DNA of 64,000 nt from the NCBI GenBank assembly GCA_018340375.1, contig JAFFJZ010000041.1:1302001-1366000 (forward strand), read 5' to 3'. The position numbers and the translations under genes are program-made. The stretch comes from Gonatopus flavifemur (taxonomy: Eukaryota > Arthropoda > Insecta > Hymenoptera > Dryinidae). Below are positions 11,333-24,576 of this stretch, piece by piece. The notes below the pieces were generated by a model. That model was not told the DNA's origin, searched no databases, and saw nothing but the letters and a program-made list of their open reading frames with translations. The number at the start of each line of letters is the position of its first letter. Position 1 is the stretch's first letter.

Positions 11333-12265
11333 CCCTAGTAGAAATTTGACAGGGAATTCCCTATTAGAAGCATGGCCCTCGTAAGGCTGCAATAGGGAAC
11401 TCCTAATTGAGGAAAACTTTCAATTACCTTATCAGGTCTTGACATGGCATCCTGTTTAGGACCTTACAACAATGTAACGCGAGGTTGTTGACAGGTCCCA
11501 GTCAGATTTTTCCTTTCAGTAACTCAGACATGGTATTCCTATCAGAACCTGATCAGGATTGCCTTGGCTCATCCGTATTTCAATCATGTGATAACCGACA
11601 AGACAGCCGAATCAGGACCTGATCAATTCAGAACGATGAATGTATCAAATTATTCAGAATTTTCACAGAAATCATTAGAAATTTACCTGTCTTTTTTAAA
11701 TTTTCAACCGAGGTCTATTTGGATCATCAGTAAAATTTCTTCTGTTGGAGGAGTTTCAAAAAATTTTATGAAAATTGAATTGAATGTTAGAATATATACT
11801 GTCAGAAATATCTGGAAGTTCTTCTCAATTGCGTACATGAAATCAGGTTCATATACATTCTGCATTAAATTTAATGTACAAAAACATGAAAAGACTATAG
11901 ATTATGCTATAGTTTACATTAAATTTCATGTAAAATGTGCATGAAACTGAATTCATGTACGTACTTGAAAAAAACTTCCAGTAAAAACATTAAAATTAAT
12001 GCAGAAATTTTTAACAGTGATAGCTTAGATGAGGTCGTGATTGGGAATTCCGCTACCACCCGGATCAGGTCCTAATTGGGAATTCAATTACTACCCTGAT
12101 CAGATCCTGATTGGGGAACGTTTGGTTTTCCTGATCAGTACCTTGTATTTTCCCTGCGTTACATTTTTGTCAGGGCTTTATCAGATACTCAAGTCAGGCA
12201 CTGAACAGAAATCAGGCATATCTGATCTGGACCTGATGTTTTCCATATCAAAATTTCTACTAGGG
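11333..12265. mobile_element. CCC-type 2-bp-TSD element, 933 bp, GATCAGG-word body
   Basis: TIRs CCCTAGTAGAAATTTGA and (reverse complement) CCCTAGTAGAAATTTTGATA, with AA on both sides. The outer parts repeat AGGGAATTCCC and CCTGATCAGG-like palindromes many times. The middle (11640-12000) is ordinary AT-rich sequence. The terminal word TAGAAATTT is shared with the elements at 20320 and 38899. Confidence 0.82.
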
Positions 12266-12360
12266 AATTACTTCTCTCCTGGCAATACTTGTGGTGAAAA
12301 AAACGTTGTTTGATGCGTGGTAAATCAAATGAACCGGGTATGGTAAAACTGTTGGCCCAA

Positions 12361-12543
12361 CACAGTAAAAAGTAAAACTCACTTCCAACCTTAATATCGG
12401 CTTTTTTCAAGATGCAGCCAAAACTAACCCGATTTCAGCTGAAAGTAAGCATCCCAAACAAATGTCGACACAATGGAAAAGACTGATTTTCAGTCAAGTT
12501 TTCAAGTAAGATGCAGCCACTTTCAGTCAGACTTTTTACAGTG
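12361..12543. mobile_element. CAC-type 2-bp-TSD element, 183 bp
   Basis: Ends CACAGTAAAAAGTAAAACTC and (reverse complement) CACTGTAAAAAGTCTGACTG, target AA/AA. The short interior repeats a TTTCAGTCAAG word. Confidence 0.75.
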
Positions 12544-12550
12544 AAGCTTA

Positions 12551-12817
12551 TACTGTAAAAAATGTGGGGAGTTTTCCTTCGCACAGTTGGTAGATGCCCC
12601 CCCCCCCCACCCCGTCATCGCGATGGAATTGTTTTATTTTTTATAAAAAATGAGGGATTTTCCCACCACTTGGAGAAATTATTTTGTTTTTTGGGTGTTA
12701 AATCCGCTACAAATGAAGCAAAAGTCCACAAAATTATGGTGAAAAATTGCTCATCTATGGAGGAACTTTGCTACCATCATTTGTTGGAGGAAAATTCCAC
12801 AATTATTTTTTACAGTG
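12551..12817. mobile_element. CAC-type 2-bp-TSD element, 267 bp
   Basis: Starts TACTGTAAAAAATGTGGGGA (first base changed from C) and ends, reverse complemented, CACTGTAAAAAATAATTGTG; target TA/TA. A C11 homopolymer tract lies at about 12598-12608. It is separated from the previous element by only seven bases. Confidence 0.78.
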
Positions 12818-13659
12818 TACCTGACCTTATCATTTCCAACAACAAAACGTGTCTTTGAGACTTTTTCTGAACGTTCAGGAAATCTCCCCTATGTTGTATA
12901 AACCTTCCAGTAGCACCTTGTGCCGTCTAACAAGCTTGGGGGAAGCTTTGTGAAATTACTGATACTACCTGATGATTAATTGAAATGAATGTGTATTCTC
13001 GAACCGACGTAAAAAAAATTTTGAAATCCTCTCCAATATGATTGAAATTCAATTTCATCGAACGAAAAAGCTGTATATATCAGATAAAAAGTTAATCATT
13101 TTTTCAATATAAAACCGCACGCACGCTTATCTCACCTCTTCGAGTGTTTAATTCTTCCTCATTCATGTATCGATTCTGTTTCCTCTCGTACATTAATTAT
13201 ATAACAAGATATAGCACGATAGTGCACGCTAACACACCACATTCAATTCTCCCTCATATACAAAATTGTACTCGCTATCTTTTTTACGCGATGCTTTCTT
13301 CCCCATTTCTTATTCAGCTCTTTTAAACGTATGTAAATATGCTCTTAGGATATAGCAGCATATACGCCCAGGAATAATGGAATTCTTCGAGTTCCTTGCA
13401 AAGTTCCTGCAGGCTTCAACATAACACAACGTATTTACGTAGCGAAATCATCTACTGTCCATTCTTGCACACATATCTGACTTTTATTTCTCGTATTTGC
13501 GATACAACGCATTCCCGTTCTGGAATATTCAAGAAAGAATTCTGGTGAATATTTATATTTAATAATCTAAAGCACGGAAAAGGGTTTGATTAAATCTGGT
13601 TTTCACGTCGATAGAGAGAATGGTGAGATATCATTATCGAGTGAAATTCCATACTTGGT
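12818..13659. other. Unique AT-rich stretch
   Basis: No element termini or credible coding sequence were seen. Confidence 0.35.
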
Positions 13660-15075
13660 AAAGGTGCAGACGAGGTCGGTCACCCCCGAATTGATTAAAA
13701 CTCATGTTTTTCATGTATTTTCGGGCGCTGATTGCAAATCTGCAAACCAAAATTGTCGCTCACCCTTCGTTCTTCGGATACAGTTACTTTTATGCTCTTT
13801 TTTCGTCCTTTTCAGGGACAAACAAAATTCGATAGATGCGTTCGGTTTGGAAATGATGTTTCTAATGTGTTTTCAAGCGCAGATTACGAATCTGTACACG
13901 AAAACTGTCAGTTACGCTCTGCTTCTAATTTACAGGTACTTTTATGCACTTGTTTGAGCTTTTTGGGAGCAAAAAAAGTTCCATACATCTGTTCGCTTTG
14001 GAACTGATCTGTTCAACGTGTTTTCGGGCGCTGATTACGAATGTGTATGTGCAGAGTGTTGCTCGCGGTATGCTTTTTATTTCCAGGTCCTTTTACGCAC
14101 TTTTTTCGTCCTGCTGGGGTGCAAAGACAGTTCCATACATCTGCTCGGTTTGGAGCTGATGTTTTCAACCACACAGCACCCCAGTTCCACAGGAATTCTC
14201 AAAGAAGTCCATCCAAAGAATTCATAATGAATTCTTTTATGACAGTTCTTAAAAAATTCATAAAAGATCCAATGAGGTCGTGAGGAATTCTTAACGAGTT
14301 CTTAAACAGCACAGAAAACAGCTAATAAAGTATTCCTAACGATTTGCAAGGTGTTCTTAAAGAATCTCCGGAATACCAGTTCAGGATAAATCGCTGGGGG
14401 AGTACTTTTACAAGAAAGTGCTGTGGAGAATTCCAAAACAGATCTTACAGAAGTCTAAAAGAGCTCTTCAAGAATTCTAAATGTGATAAACAGTTCGTGT
14501 CGCCTCCATTCTATGATGAAAAATCGACTAAAATTAGAGATATGCAACTTGTTTTTAAAAGTAACTTCATCAGGTAAAAACGGGGGAGTGCAGTAACTTT
14601 TGTGCCGGAAAAACACGAAAAATTTCATAAGTGTAAGTTCACTTGGAGAAGGAAGGGTGAGCGATGATTTTGGTTCGCGAATTCGTAATCAGCGATCGAA
14701 AACACACAGAAACCATGAGTTTAGGGAAAAACGGGGACGTCCAACAACTTCTGCGCCGGGAAAACACGAAAACAGTACATGAAAGTAAGTTGATGTGAAG
14801 CAGGAAGGGTCGCCGACGATTGTGGTTCGCAAATTCGCAATCGGCGCCCGAAAATACATTAAAAACGTGGGTTTCACAAAAGACGGGGGCGATTAATAGC
14901 TTGTGTGTCAAAAAAACACGAAAAAAGTGCATAAAAGTAACTTTATTTGAAGAAGGAGGGGTGAGCGACGATTTTGGTTTGCAGATTCGCAATCAGCGCT
15001 CGAAAATACATAAAAAACATGAGTTTCAGAGAATTCGGGGGTGACCGACTTCGTCTGCACCTCGTCTGCACCTTT
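13660..15075. mobile_element. Foldback-like element with about 152-bp tandem units in both arms
   Basis: The ends AAAGGTGCAGACGAGG (13660) and its inverse (to 15075) bracket two inverted arms. In the left arm the landmark AAATCTGCAAACC-like recurs near 13737, 13889 and 14038. In the right arm its inverted form (GCAAATTCGCAATC-like) recurs near 14676, 14828 and 14980. Both arms therefore carry three units of about 150-152 bp. The loop (about 14165-14590) repeats a different word, AAGAATTCTTAA. Long TIRs made of direct repeats are the diagnostic layout of Foldback elements. No TSD is clear. The overlapping ORFs here are frames of the repeats, not genes. Confidence 0.8.
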
Positions 15076-16575
15076 CTTGACACTTCTCATTACACAATTT
15101 ATTATTCTTCATTATTATTTCTCTCTTGCACCATTTTTTCATGCAAAAGTTCTTCAAAAAATATTCTCCACAGGCTTCGTGAGCGACGCAAAACCTTTTC
15201 CTTAAAATTATTTTTCCTTCGTGTAACATACTTGGCGTCGAAACGTTACTCTACCTGTGATTGGAATTCAATTACACGTTACGATGTAGGATGCTTTGTT
15301 CGAGTTTGAAGAAATAATTCTCCGTGTGAGTTGATAAGGCCGACATTTTCAGTCGGTGAAATAATTTATTATACACGTAGAATATTTCTTATCTAGCACC
15401 GATAAGGAAAAATTCCAGAATTCATAGGGATTTTTAAAAACGTCTACTCGAAAGAGTCTTTCCAACGTTCCTTCGGTGCATATTATCGTACTATACATTT
15501 TATTCCACTTAGATAAATGTATACATATTTGTTTTTTGCAAGACGAAAAAAAATGTGCAGTATGTATTTTCACATTACGAGTGACACACGGTGATCGGAA
15601 ATGCTTTGAACGATACAATATGTTATCTTACGAAAGAATTTCGTTCACATTCGATGTAATAGCGTCATAATCGGTATAAATTGAGCTGAGATCATTAATC
15701 GTTAAATACCAGTTCATACGCTGCGGAGAATATACTTGGTTGCATAATTACAAGTAACTTAATATGTAAAGTATCGTAATATATCGAACACACACGTCGT
15801 GGTCACCTAATTCAACATTGGGTAAATACTCGTTCCAAAACTCGGAAAAAACATTCTCAATTCGAATTTCCATTGAATCGTAATCGAGAAAATAGAATAT
15901 CAGAAATGTTTCATTACTTTTACCCAGAATTTTTCATCAATTCCATTTCAATGAAAATCCGTAATCCGAATAGATTTACTAGCTTGTTACTTCCGGCACA
16001 CCCGTTAGACCGTGGCGTGCATAAAATCGCGGCAGATGAGTGGGTATCACGTAGTACCACCTTTGGCATCCAGCTAGGCGGGTATACTGAACGAACAGTC
16101 TTTAAACGCTTCCGACAGAGTTGAATGCCGGGTAACTACCGTGTCTCAAACGAGAGAAAAAGAAAAGAGAAAATGAGAGAATAACTCAAAAAAGAACAAG
16201 CGAGGGATTAGCTTGACTTTACTCGCAAAAAGAAAAATGCATTTGATCCCGTAGTTCCGGCACATAATGAGATATTGTTTCTTGCCGAGGTTTTTTTATT
16301 TGACAAATCCATTAACGCTGTTTGTGAATGAACGAATGGATGAATGAATGAATAATTATGTATCATCAGTCTCAGAGCGGATGTTTTCTTCATTTCCATG
16401 TACTTTATTGGTATACGTTATTAGTAGTTTCGAGAATACAAAGATCCCTCAAGATCCCGTATACAAATTTTTCGGCTTCGTCTCAGTGCTGACAGATGAG
16501 GCTTGGTAATCTGCAAATATTCAATGTTGATTAACAACGAGTCCAATGTTGCAATTCAATTCTTCAATCCTACCC
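15076..16575. other. Unique AT-rich stretch
   Basis: Nothing beyond short ORFs without family signature. Confidence 0.35.
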
Positions 16576-16576
16576 A

Positions 16577-16771
16577 CAGTAGCGCTCAAATTAATCGGAA
16601 CACCAGATGAATTGTGCTCTTTTTGCTGTACGACAGTTGGCACCACTGAAGAACAAAGGATGACATATTTATTATGAGGATACTGTGTGTAGCTTTTTTG
16701 GTGAATAAACTGTGTGTCATGTAAAAATGGTAGTAATTTCCCTGGTGTTTCAATTAATTTGAGCGCTACTG
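16577..16771. mobile_element. Small TIR element, Tc1/mariner-like MITE
   Basis: TIRs CAGTAGCGCTCAAATTAATC and (reverse complement) CAGTAGCGCTCAAATTAATT, continuing to AACACCAG on both sides. TA follows on the right and CA precedes on the left, so a TA target has probably decayed. There is no transposase. Tc1-like is inferred only from the ends. Confidence 0.75.
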
Positions 16772-19700
16772 TACCAGGAGTAAGAAATTCATCTCCAAGC
16801 TCCACATTTGACTTCCAGTATCGAATGTACTTTTTGCATGGCTATTCATCATCAACTTTATAATCGCAATTGGATCTGAGCTTATATGCAGCACCCGATA
16901 TCATTTTTATTGTACGTTTCATCAAGTCATTATCATAATAAACTTGAAGAAGCATCGAAAATGAGCTTCAAGCATACTTGTCTCAGTATCTGCATTTTAA
17001 ACTCAATCGTAGATGAATTACAAATAGGTTTTGCTGGATATAGAAAGAGTTGATTCAGATCGAATCAGTCTAATTATTCCACTAAAATCATCGAGATCTA
17101 ATCCTGGTCGGATCTTGAAAGGTACGCCTGATTCCCCCTCGTTTCTTTGCGAAAGATCTAGTCAACGTAATGATAATTTCTAGTCAGGCATAAACACAGG
17201 TACCGCTCGTATCGGGAATTATTATTTATTATTGTTAATGATAACTTCCAACGACAGTGAAGTTGTCGGCTGATTTGATCGGAAAAAGTGTTTACATCTT
17301 GGTTAAATAAGCCTGTGTCTGTGTCAGAAGATGAGCTCGTTCGATTGCTCATTTCACCTATTCTTCCCATCAGGGAGATAAATCTTACATTAATGCTGTA
17401 CTTACTCAATCTTCTATTGAAAAATATAAATACGTTTTCACGATTACTATTCTTCCTGTCGTCACGTCATGAACGCCATTTACACCGCGGTAAATGAGGC
17501 GAGATAGATTGTGTAAGATGAGTTGGCAAATGATCCCTCAATCTCAGAGTATATCGAACTTCTGCTGTAGCCAATATAATGATTGAGGATTCGAGATGTT
17601 CCTTTTTATGCACAATAATTTCAACTATGAAGAATATTTTTTTTTGAACTATGGATTCAGAGCTGAAAATCTGTTGTGACTGGATTTTCGTCATGGAATA
17701 TCTAGAAAACTATTCCTCACGATTGAAAGACAGCATCGTACCGTGAGTACTGTAAGTGCTTACAAACAATGCAATTAGCCGCTTTATGCGCTAGTAACAG
17801 TTTCTAATATTGAAATACGATACACAGGTTTTTCATGTATCGAATTCGCTGCCATCGTATTTCTCTGACGAAATAATAGATTATCATGAATGATAATGGA
17901 ATAATAGATGATCTTCCAGTCTCCCTTCACGCGCTCATTAATAAATACCACACTCTTATGAGCGTTCTCTGATTTATCTTCTCGTATACACATGGAGATA
18001 ATATATTCACATATATCACATGATCTTAATTAAATGTTAGGAGAAATCTCTTTGGAATAGTTCAAATATCAAGCATTTCGCTTATACTTCATTTTTCATG
18101 GAATATATTGAATTTTGCTGACGGCAGAAATGGTACTCAATTGAAAGAATCTTCAGAAAGAAAAAAGAATAGTTACACGCAAGATGCAAATTTCTATAAG
18201 AAAGTCTTGTTTTATCTTCTAATTGTTGGGGGAAGCATGGATACTGTTTATCAATTACACTTCTGATTACCTTCCGTGATTGCCTCAACCATCATTGTAA
18301 AACACTACCTTTGGCCTACAGACATCACCCCAGTATAATACCTGTGCTTTGCCGGTATTATGCTAATTCAATTCAATTATGTTTTATTTCATTGTTCATT
18401 CCCCTACACTTTGTTGAAGCACCGCACAAAGTACTTTCCTCGACTCTTGAAAGATTTCCGCAAGATATACGACGGCATCGCGTCTCAACTTTGGATTTCA
18501 TTGGGGAAATAAAGTTGAACCGGAGAGGATTAGAATGATATATATTTCTGGAGCTGGTTGAAATGTATATAAGATTATGACTTTTCATCTTCATCCTCTA
18601 TCAACGTTGAATTAATATACCGATATACAAGACGTATTGATGTTGTTATCCGGAAGGCCGGGATATAGGAATGCAGAAACGTTTGAGAAATCCTTTCTCA
18701 TGAAGATAAAATCTGACGGTACACGGGTAGTTACGGTAAGTGCGCAAGGATGGATGCGGGCGCCAATCTGTATGTGTCGAAATTGCATTGGTTGAAATAA
18801 GTTAATTAATAATGGATTCCTTCGTCCGTTAGTCGAGCTCTCGATTCTATAGATGTAATATAAGATATGACGTGTTACGATATCCTATCTTGATCCGGAT
18901 ATCTGAATGAGAATATTGGACTGATGTAAGATCGATGACGCAACTTTTTCATCAATTTTTCTACAGATGAGTTACGATGTTTTGTCTAGGCCGACGAGAT
19001 AAAGAGAAACATGATTAACGACGACGAATAGATAAGTGAGTTTTCCTACTGGTTTATGCACTTTTGTAACTTTTCATAATCTAATTCCGAAAAGAGGAAT
19101 CATATTCCCACTCGCTTATTAATTCAGAATTTTTCTAAAACGATCGACAGATCGTTGAACAGGAATTGATAGATTTTGGAACTCAAAGACATTCCTCGAT
19201 CATCGCCGTTCAATTACCAGCATATAATTTGCACTCACGATTGCTCGTGTTTTGCTAGTCATTTGATGATGCAACAAGATAGTATTCCGCACGCAACCCA
19301 TGATTAGACGTTGTAGCAATTCACTTGGAATTTATACGCAAAATGTTATCTGGGTTATATCTCGTACAATGGATATATTATGGATTTTTAATTCTTATCC
19401 CGGTCTCGGGTTCACCATCAAAGTTGAGATTATTTCAACTACTTCCTGTAACGCGTATAAGACTTTTCTCTGCTTTCAGGCTTTAGGATAGAAATTTAAG
19501 TGATTTCATGATTACGTTCGAGGCTATTTAGACTGGTTTCACAGTGATTTGTCGATGATATCGTCTATATCCCGGGAAACATGAATTCCAAAATTTGCTT
19601 CGAAGAATGGATTCGAAATTGTTGTTTTCTCTTCTCACGGGTACTTTGTCGTGTTCGACTGTATTTACATGGATGTAAGTGACACGTTGATGTTGCGAGG

Positions 19701-20159
19701 TAAAGACACGACCACGATGTGTTGTTACGTGGTGAGAACACGGAGATAGAAGAGGTGTACCATCGGAGCAGAGCGACATTTGACTTTCAATCGATGATAC
19801 TTGTATAATATCTACCCACGCACACACACGCATAATAATATGCATGTTGCCGTGGTGATGTACACGACAGAGAAAGATATATATATATCATAGAAACGTG
19901 TGACTCCTTCGCAATTGGACATGCGTGTTTACAACCCGAGAAAAAGAAAATTCCAATGATTTATTCGATTTACGCATCCCGTTGTCGTTTTGTTTCACGT
20001 GTATTGGAATACTGTCCTCCCCCGAATTTACAACGTTATTGTGTTCGACGTTATGAATGATGACACTTCGATTTTGTGTAATTAATTTTTTATTCCGAGG
20101 TGTCACATCATTAACTTCACAGTCGTATCGCACCTTTTGTTCGATTTGCGTTCCTCGCA
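16772..20159. other. Long unique stretch, probably intron or intergenic
   Basis: Over 3 kb without recognisable element ends or coding signal. Short ORFs (for example 19528-19845 minus) show no domain. A few AC-rich and TATA-rich short tracts occur near 19820-19890. Confidence 0.35.
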
Positions 20160-21010
20160 CACGGAGAAAGACAATTAGCTATTACTTGGATAGCTAAAAA
20201 TGAGCTACGGGGTAGCAGCGAGAAATATAGTGGTCAAATTATTTGGCCATCCAAATAACAACCACAAAACCTGCGCGGTTATTACAGCTATGATTTCCTA
20301 CTGCGATAGCTAAAGAATACCCGACTAGAAATTTACCCCATGGACCAGATCAGGTCAACTTTGATCCAGCCCAGGTCCTGGTAAGGCAACCTCCTCAGGA
20401 CCTGACAAGTCATGTCACGTTTTACTAATATAAGGAGCTTATGAGGCAAGACTAATAAGGATTTGATGCGGAATCCCATACGAAAACCTCCAGAATAAAT
20501 TGAAATTAGGAGTACAAACAGGAAATTCACAACCCAAAAATGTTGTATTCGGCATGGGGAGATCTAACTTATATTATCTAAGAAGATATACACAGTTGAC
20601 ATTTGTTTAGAAATATTTTCCTAATTTAGAGAAAATTTATTTCACCAAGGAGTATACAATCTAAAATTGAGACATTTTATTAAACTATGCTTTATAAACA
20701 TATATGTTCATAATCTCAGGATAACCTAACAAGGTCTTGATGAGATTACAGCGAGGAAAACCTATTTCAACCTGCTAGGATAACTTAAGGGAAACCTAAT
20801 TATGATCAAATGGGCTTATCCCTACGCGGGGCATCCACATCCAATCCTGATTAGGATTTCAGCAGGTATACCGTATTTCGGATGACCTTGTTAGGTCTTC
20901 ACCATATGTCAAGTTAACCCGATGATAATTCCCACTCGGGTAGCTGAAGCAGTGAAAAAACGATGCTGAAAAAGTAAGCAGCTGCCACAGCTATTTCATG
21001 TTTTTTGCCT
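20160..21010. mobile_element. Possible CAC-type element, host of the insertion at 20320
   Basis: The left end CACGGAGAAAGACAATTAGC resembles the other CACGGAGA termini. The word TAGCTA/CAGCT recurs on both sides of the inserted element. No matching right terminus was found, so the boundary is a guess. Confidence 0.3.
20320..20940 (+). mobile_element. CCC-type 2-bp-TSD element, 621 bp (full copy)
   Basis: Ends CCCGACTAGAAATTTACCCC and (reverse complement) CCCGAGTGGGAATTATCATC, flanked by TA. The subterminal parts repeat GATCAGGTC / CAGGACCTG words, as in the element at 11333. An inverted truncated copy is at 6651-7160. Non-coding. Confidence 0.85.
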
Positions 21011-22329
21011 GCAGTCGATAATCAATTTTGTCATAAAATGGGAAAATATCAGTCAGTTGTTAACCAGTTTGACTCGACCAGGTTTTCCTTATCACCGTCT
21101 TTTGAGTAATGTGGAGAAACTGACAAAATATGTACTGAGAATACAAGATGATACAAGTAGATCTTTCGAACATGATTTTTATAAAATTCAACAAGATTCA
21201 GGGCAATAAAATGATTTTTTAGTTGATTATTAAACTATTGGAATATTTTAACAACTGTTCGCGAGAAGTTCTTTCAAATGATGTGGTATAATTTCAGTGA
21301 GACGATGATCGTTATCGTATAGGAATTGAGTTGTCAGACTGGTTTGATGTACTTACAAATCTCTTTCTTCATTTTCTTCAAACTCAACTTTTCACATTTT
21401 GTATAAGTTGTTGGTATTAAGGATCTTGGCTGCTATGTAGAAGAAGGTGATGAGAATATATAAGTAGAATACAGGAACAAGAAATGATAATTCAACACCA
21501 TTTAAATAGAAGCATTTCTGAGGAATCTAGAGGAATGTTGTGATTTGGATGTAAAAAATCGCAGCTGAGTATGCAAATGGATGCAGATAAATGTGTTGAT
21601 GCTGTCAGGAGCTTCATTTTCATGGATTCAACGGGAAAAATTATAGTGAGTTCTCTAGGAAATTTAATTGAACTTCGGGGAATGATAAAGGAACAAAAAT
21701 GTAATAGAATTTGAGATGTTTGCCCAAGAGACACGAACGTTGAAAGAATGTTCCTTCAATGTGAATTTATCCATAATCAACTCAAAATTGATCTGTTTGA
21801 CCCGTGTTCTCTCAGGAACACCATGTTGTCATCGTTTGTCAACGTTTTTCAATCCATGAGATTACGTTGAAAAATTTTGATTGATTTTGTGAAAATGCTG
21901 TCACGTTTTGTAGTATAGTTTATCTCAATTATCTCACTTTGATGAATTACGTTGGATAAATCTGTAGAAAATCCTGCATAACCAGTCGTGTTCTCGGATA
22001 TCTTTTAGATGAATTTCTCGTGTCGTACGCAAGAGATATATTTTAGACATTTGCAACATTTCTTATGTTTGAAAGATATCTACAGACGTATATTTCAGAA
22101 ACATCTCTTCTATCTGTGGAATGTTTTAAACAGTCAATGTAAATGCATATATAGAGGCTTACAGAATATTCCATTCCTCAAATACATCTGAAATTATAAT
22201 ACGTGAGGAAGAGTTTGAGAAAAGTTTTATGCAACACCACACAATCCCAGGGAGAATTATGAGGACGACGTTTTAAAGACAATTAGAGGAGCTGTTCAAA
22301 ATATCATAATGTCACCCAATGCGTGGGTT
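21011..22329. other. Unique AT-rich stretch
   Basis: No genes or element ends were identified. Confidence 0.35.
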
Positions 22330-22639
22330 TAGGAGATCCTATATAGCTTTTGTTTAACCCTCCTCCGTACAGTTTGGAATTATCACAAATTCGTACAGGT
22401 CGGGCTTCAGAGGCCCGGATAGTAAAATATGGAGAATATAACAAGGAAAAATTGGAAACTCGTCAACTTTCCATACTTTATTTTTATAAATTCATTTTCA
22501 AACATTGTTTTGTGGATTTATTTTTCTCCCTGTCACTTTTTTCCCTAGAGGAGAAAATTTGGGAAGAATTGAGGGGAAAAAATGGTAAGCACTGAGCTTT
22601 GAAACAAAATTTGAAAATTTCGTAAACATCGTAATCATG

Positions 22640-23742
22640 CACTGTAAAAAAAAACTGGAAATTTACTGTGCAACTGGACTGGAAATTTCCAGTGCTAGTA
22701 CTGGAATATGGATATTCCAGTACATGTACAGAGATTTTGTTGTTACGTTACTGAAAATTTACCAAGCATAACTGAAAATTCAGTCATTGTACTGGAATTT
22801 TCAAGTTTGAGATGATGTACTGAAATTTTGCCATGATTTCGCGAAAATTTTACCGGCTCGTACTACAATTTTATAGTTCTTGTGCACCAAAAAAAAATAT
22901 TCCCTCAAAAAGGACTTGAGAAAAAATTTGGAATTTAGAAAAAAAAACCTAATCGTTGGTATACTGGAATTATACAGGTTTTTAACTGCAATTCTCAGGT
23001 TTTGTGATGGAATTTTCCAGTTACTATGCAATTGAATTATACAGGTTTTGAACTGCAATTTTCAGGTCGTGTGATGGAATTTTCCAGTTGCTATGCAACG
23101 GAATTTAATCACTGTTGCACTGAAATTTTCCACTTCTATTGGACTTCGTCATTTCTGGCAGGAAAAATTTCAAGTCTTTATATTAAAAATTTCCTGATTG
23201 AGATTTTGAATAATAATTGTAATTGTAGCCAATGAAATTGATATATGAGGTTTTTCCAAGACTTATCCTCTTGTGTTCTAGATATGAAGCATATGTAGTA
23301 ACCCAAGCTGGCCTTCCAACATGTCGCGCTATAGCTCATCGGTTAGGTCTTAGGTTTCAGTTGGTAGGCAGGTAGAAAAGTGTGGGTTCAAATCCTGTTA
23401 GGTAGACATGAGTTTCTGTCCATCCAAATGAACGATCAAAAGTTTCTCAATCATCTTGGAACACAAGGACCCTGCAAAATCACTTTGCGTGAGCAATTTT
23501 TTTTCAATTTTCATGGATATTTTCAGCATTAATTTTCCAGTACATGTCCTGGAAAAGTCCAGCTCGTGTACTGAAAAATTCCAGTACCGAGGCTCAGAAA
23601 ATTTCCAGTTTTGATGCGGGAATTCCATAACGTTTGCACTGAATTTTTGCAGTACAAATGTGCTGAAATTTTCCGGTACATGTACAGGTTAATGACTTCC
23701 AGTACATGTACTGGAATTTTCCGGTGAAATTTTTTTACAGTG
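22640..23742. mobile_element. CAC-type 2-bp-TSD element, 1103 bp, CTGGAATTTTCCAG-word body
   Basis: Ends CACTGTAAAAAAAAACTGGA and (reverse complement) CACTGTAAAAAAATTTCACC, with TG duplicated on both sides and an empty site confirmed by family A. The body is a dense set of ACTGGAATTTTCCAGT-like palindromes. A block at about 23265-23400 lacks the word and contains a tRNA-like promoter, so it is probably a later insertion or captured sequence. Confidence 0.87.
23318..23400 (+). repeat. tRNA-derived promoter (SINE-like), inside a DNA element
   Basis: An A-box-like TAGCTCATCGGTTAGG is followed about 50 bases later by a B box GGTTCAAATCC. No acceptor stem pairs, so it is not a functional tRNA gene. 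It is best read as the head of a tRNA-derived SINE or a decayed tRNA. Confidence 0.45.
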
Positions 23743-24130
23743 TGGGGATAACTTCCGTTTCTATCATCCAATCTTCATAAAATGTTCACCACAGCTTTAT
23801 GCAGTATGGATCGCAGTCCAGTGGATCGGATTCATTTGAAAATTTCAACCTGATTATCTGAAAAGAATGGGAGAGGGAAAGAAAACATGTTATCGAAAAT
23901 TGTGATTTTGCGACCGAGCGATAGTGTTCCCACATGAGTTCCATCCCAGTCGGTTGAAAACTGTGGAAAATTTTCTTTCGCGATCCGCGTTATTTGACAA
24001 TATTTTGAAAACAAGATTCACACTAGTCGTATACATAGGATGCCGATGGGGATACTATTCCCCTCAACAGCGGAATCAATCTGGTAGCTCTGAACCATCA
24101 TTGAATTCTTATATACTTGCTCAAAATTAA

Positions 24131-24511
24131 TACGATATTTGTGATAATAAATTAAATAAGAGACAAAGTCAATAAAATTGACAACTTCATCTCAAGTCCA
24201 CCTCTTTTTTAATTTCAATGAGTTACAAAAACTTGTATATGAAAAAATGTTTATAATATAGTATACGTTTTTCATAGTGAACAAGAAGATGAGACGTAGA
24301 CGTAGAAGTTCACTTAGACCTTAACTCATATATGTAAGACTGTATTGAGGGTACTATTCTCTTCAACGGTGAAGTCAATCTGAAAGCTTTTTGATGGTTT
24401 TATATGAGTTTCAGCGGGATTCAGATGACACGGACACGGGGAAAACATACTTTCAGAATATTATTGAATATTGTGAATTGCGAAAACAACACAATAAAAA
24501 GTAAATCTTAA
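24131..24511. other. AT-rich stretch with a degraded family A fragment
   Basis: About 24300-24440 resembles the GATACTATTCCCCTCAACAG block found near 24050. Otherwise nothing is identified. Confidence 0.35.
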
Positions 24512-24576
24512 GGAGACCCTCTACTGTGACAGCTCAAAAAAAGCCTATGTTCAACATTTTTTTCTCAGAGACTAAT

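Larger units (their letters stand above)
22330..24130 (+). repeat. Dispersed repeat family A, copy split by an insertion
   Basis: The family landmark AAGCACTGAGCTTTGAAAC lies at about 22590 and CGTAATCATG reads directly into GGGATAACTTCCGTTTCTAT when 22640-23742 is removed. The downstream block CACATGAGTTCCATCCCAGT (about 23932) also matches. Borders are approximate. Confidence 0.65.

Noticed and set aside
13586..14283. Several overlapping plus-strand ORFs of 69-123 codons with similar translations
   Set aside because: They are frames of the tandem units in the Foldback-like element; the same units appear inverted at 14.6-15.1 kb.
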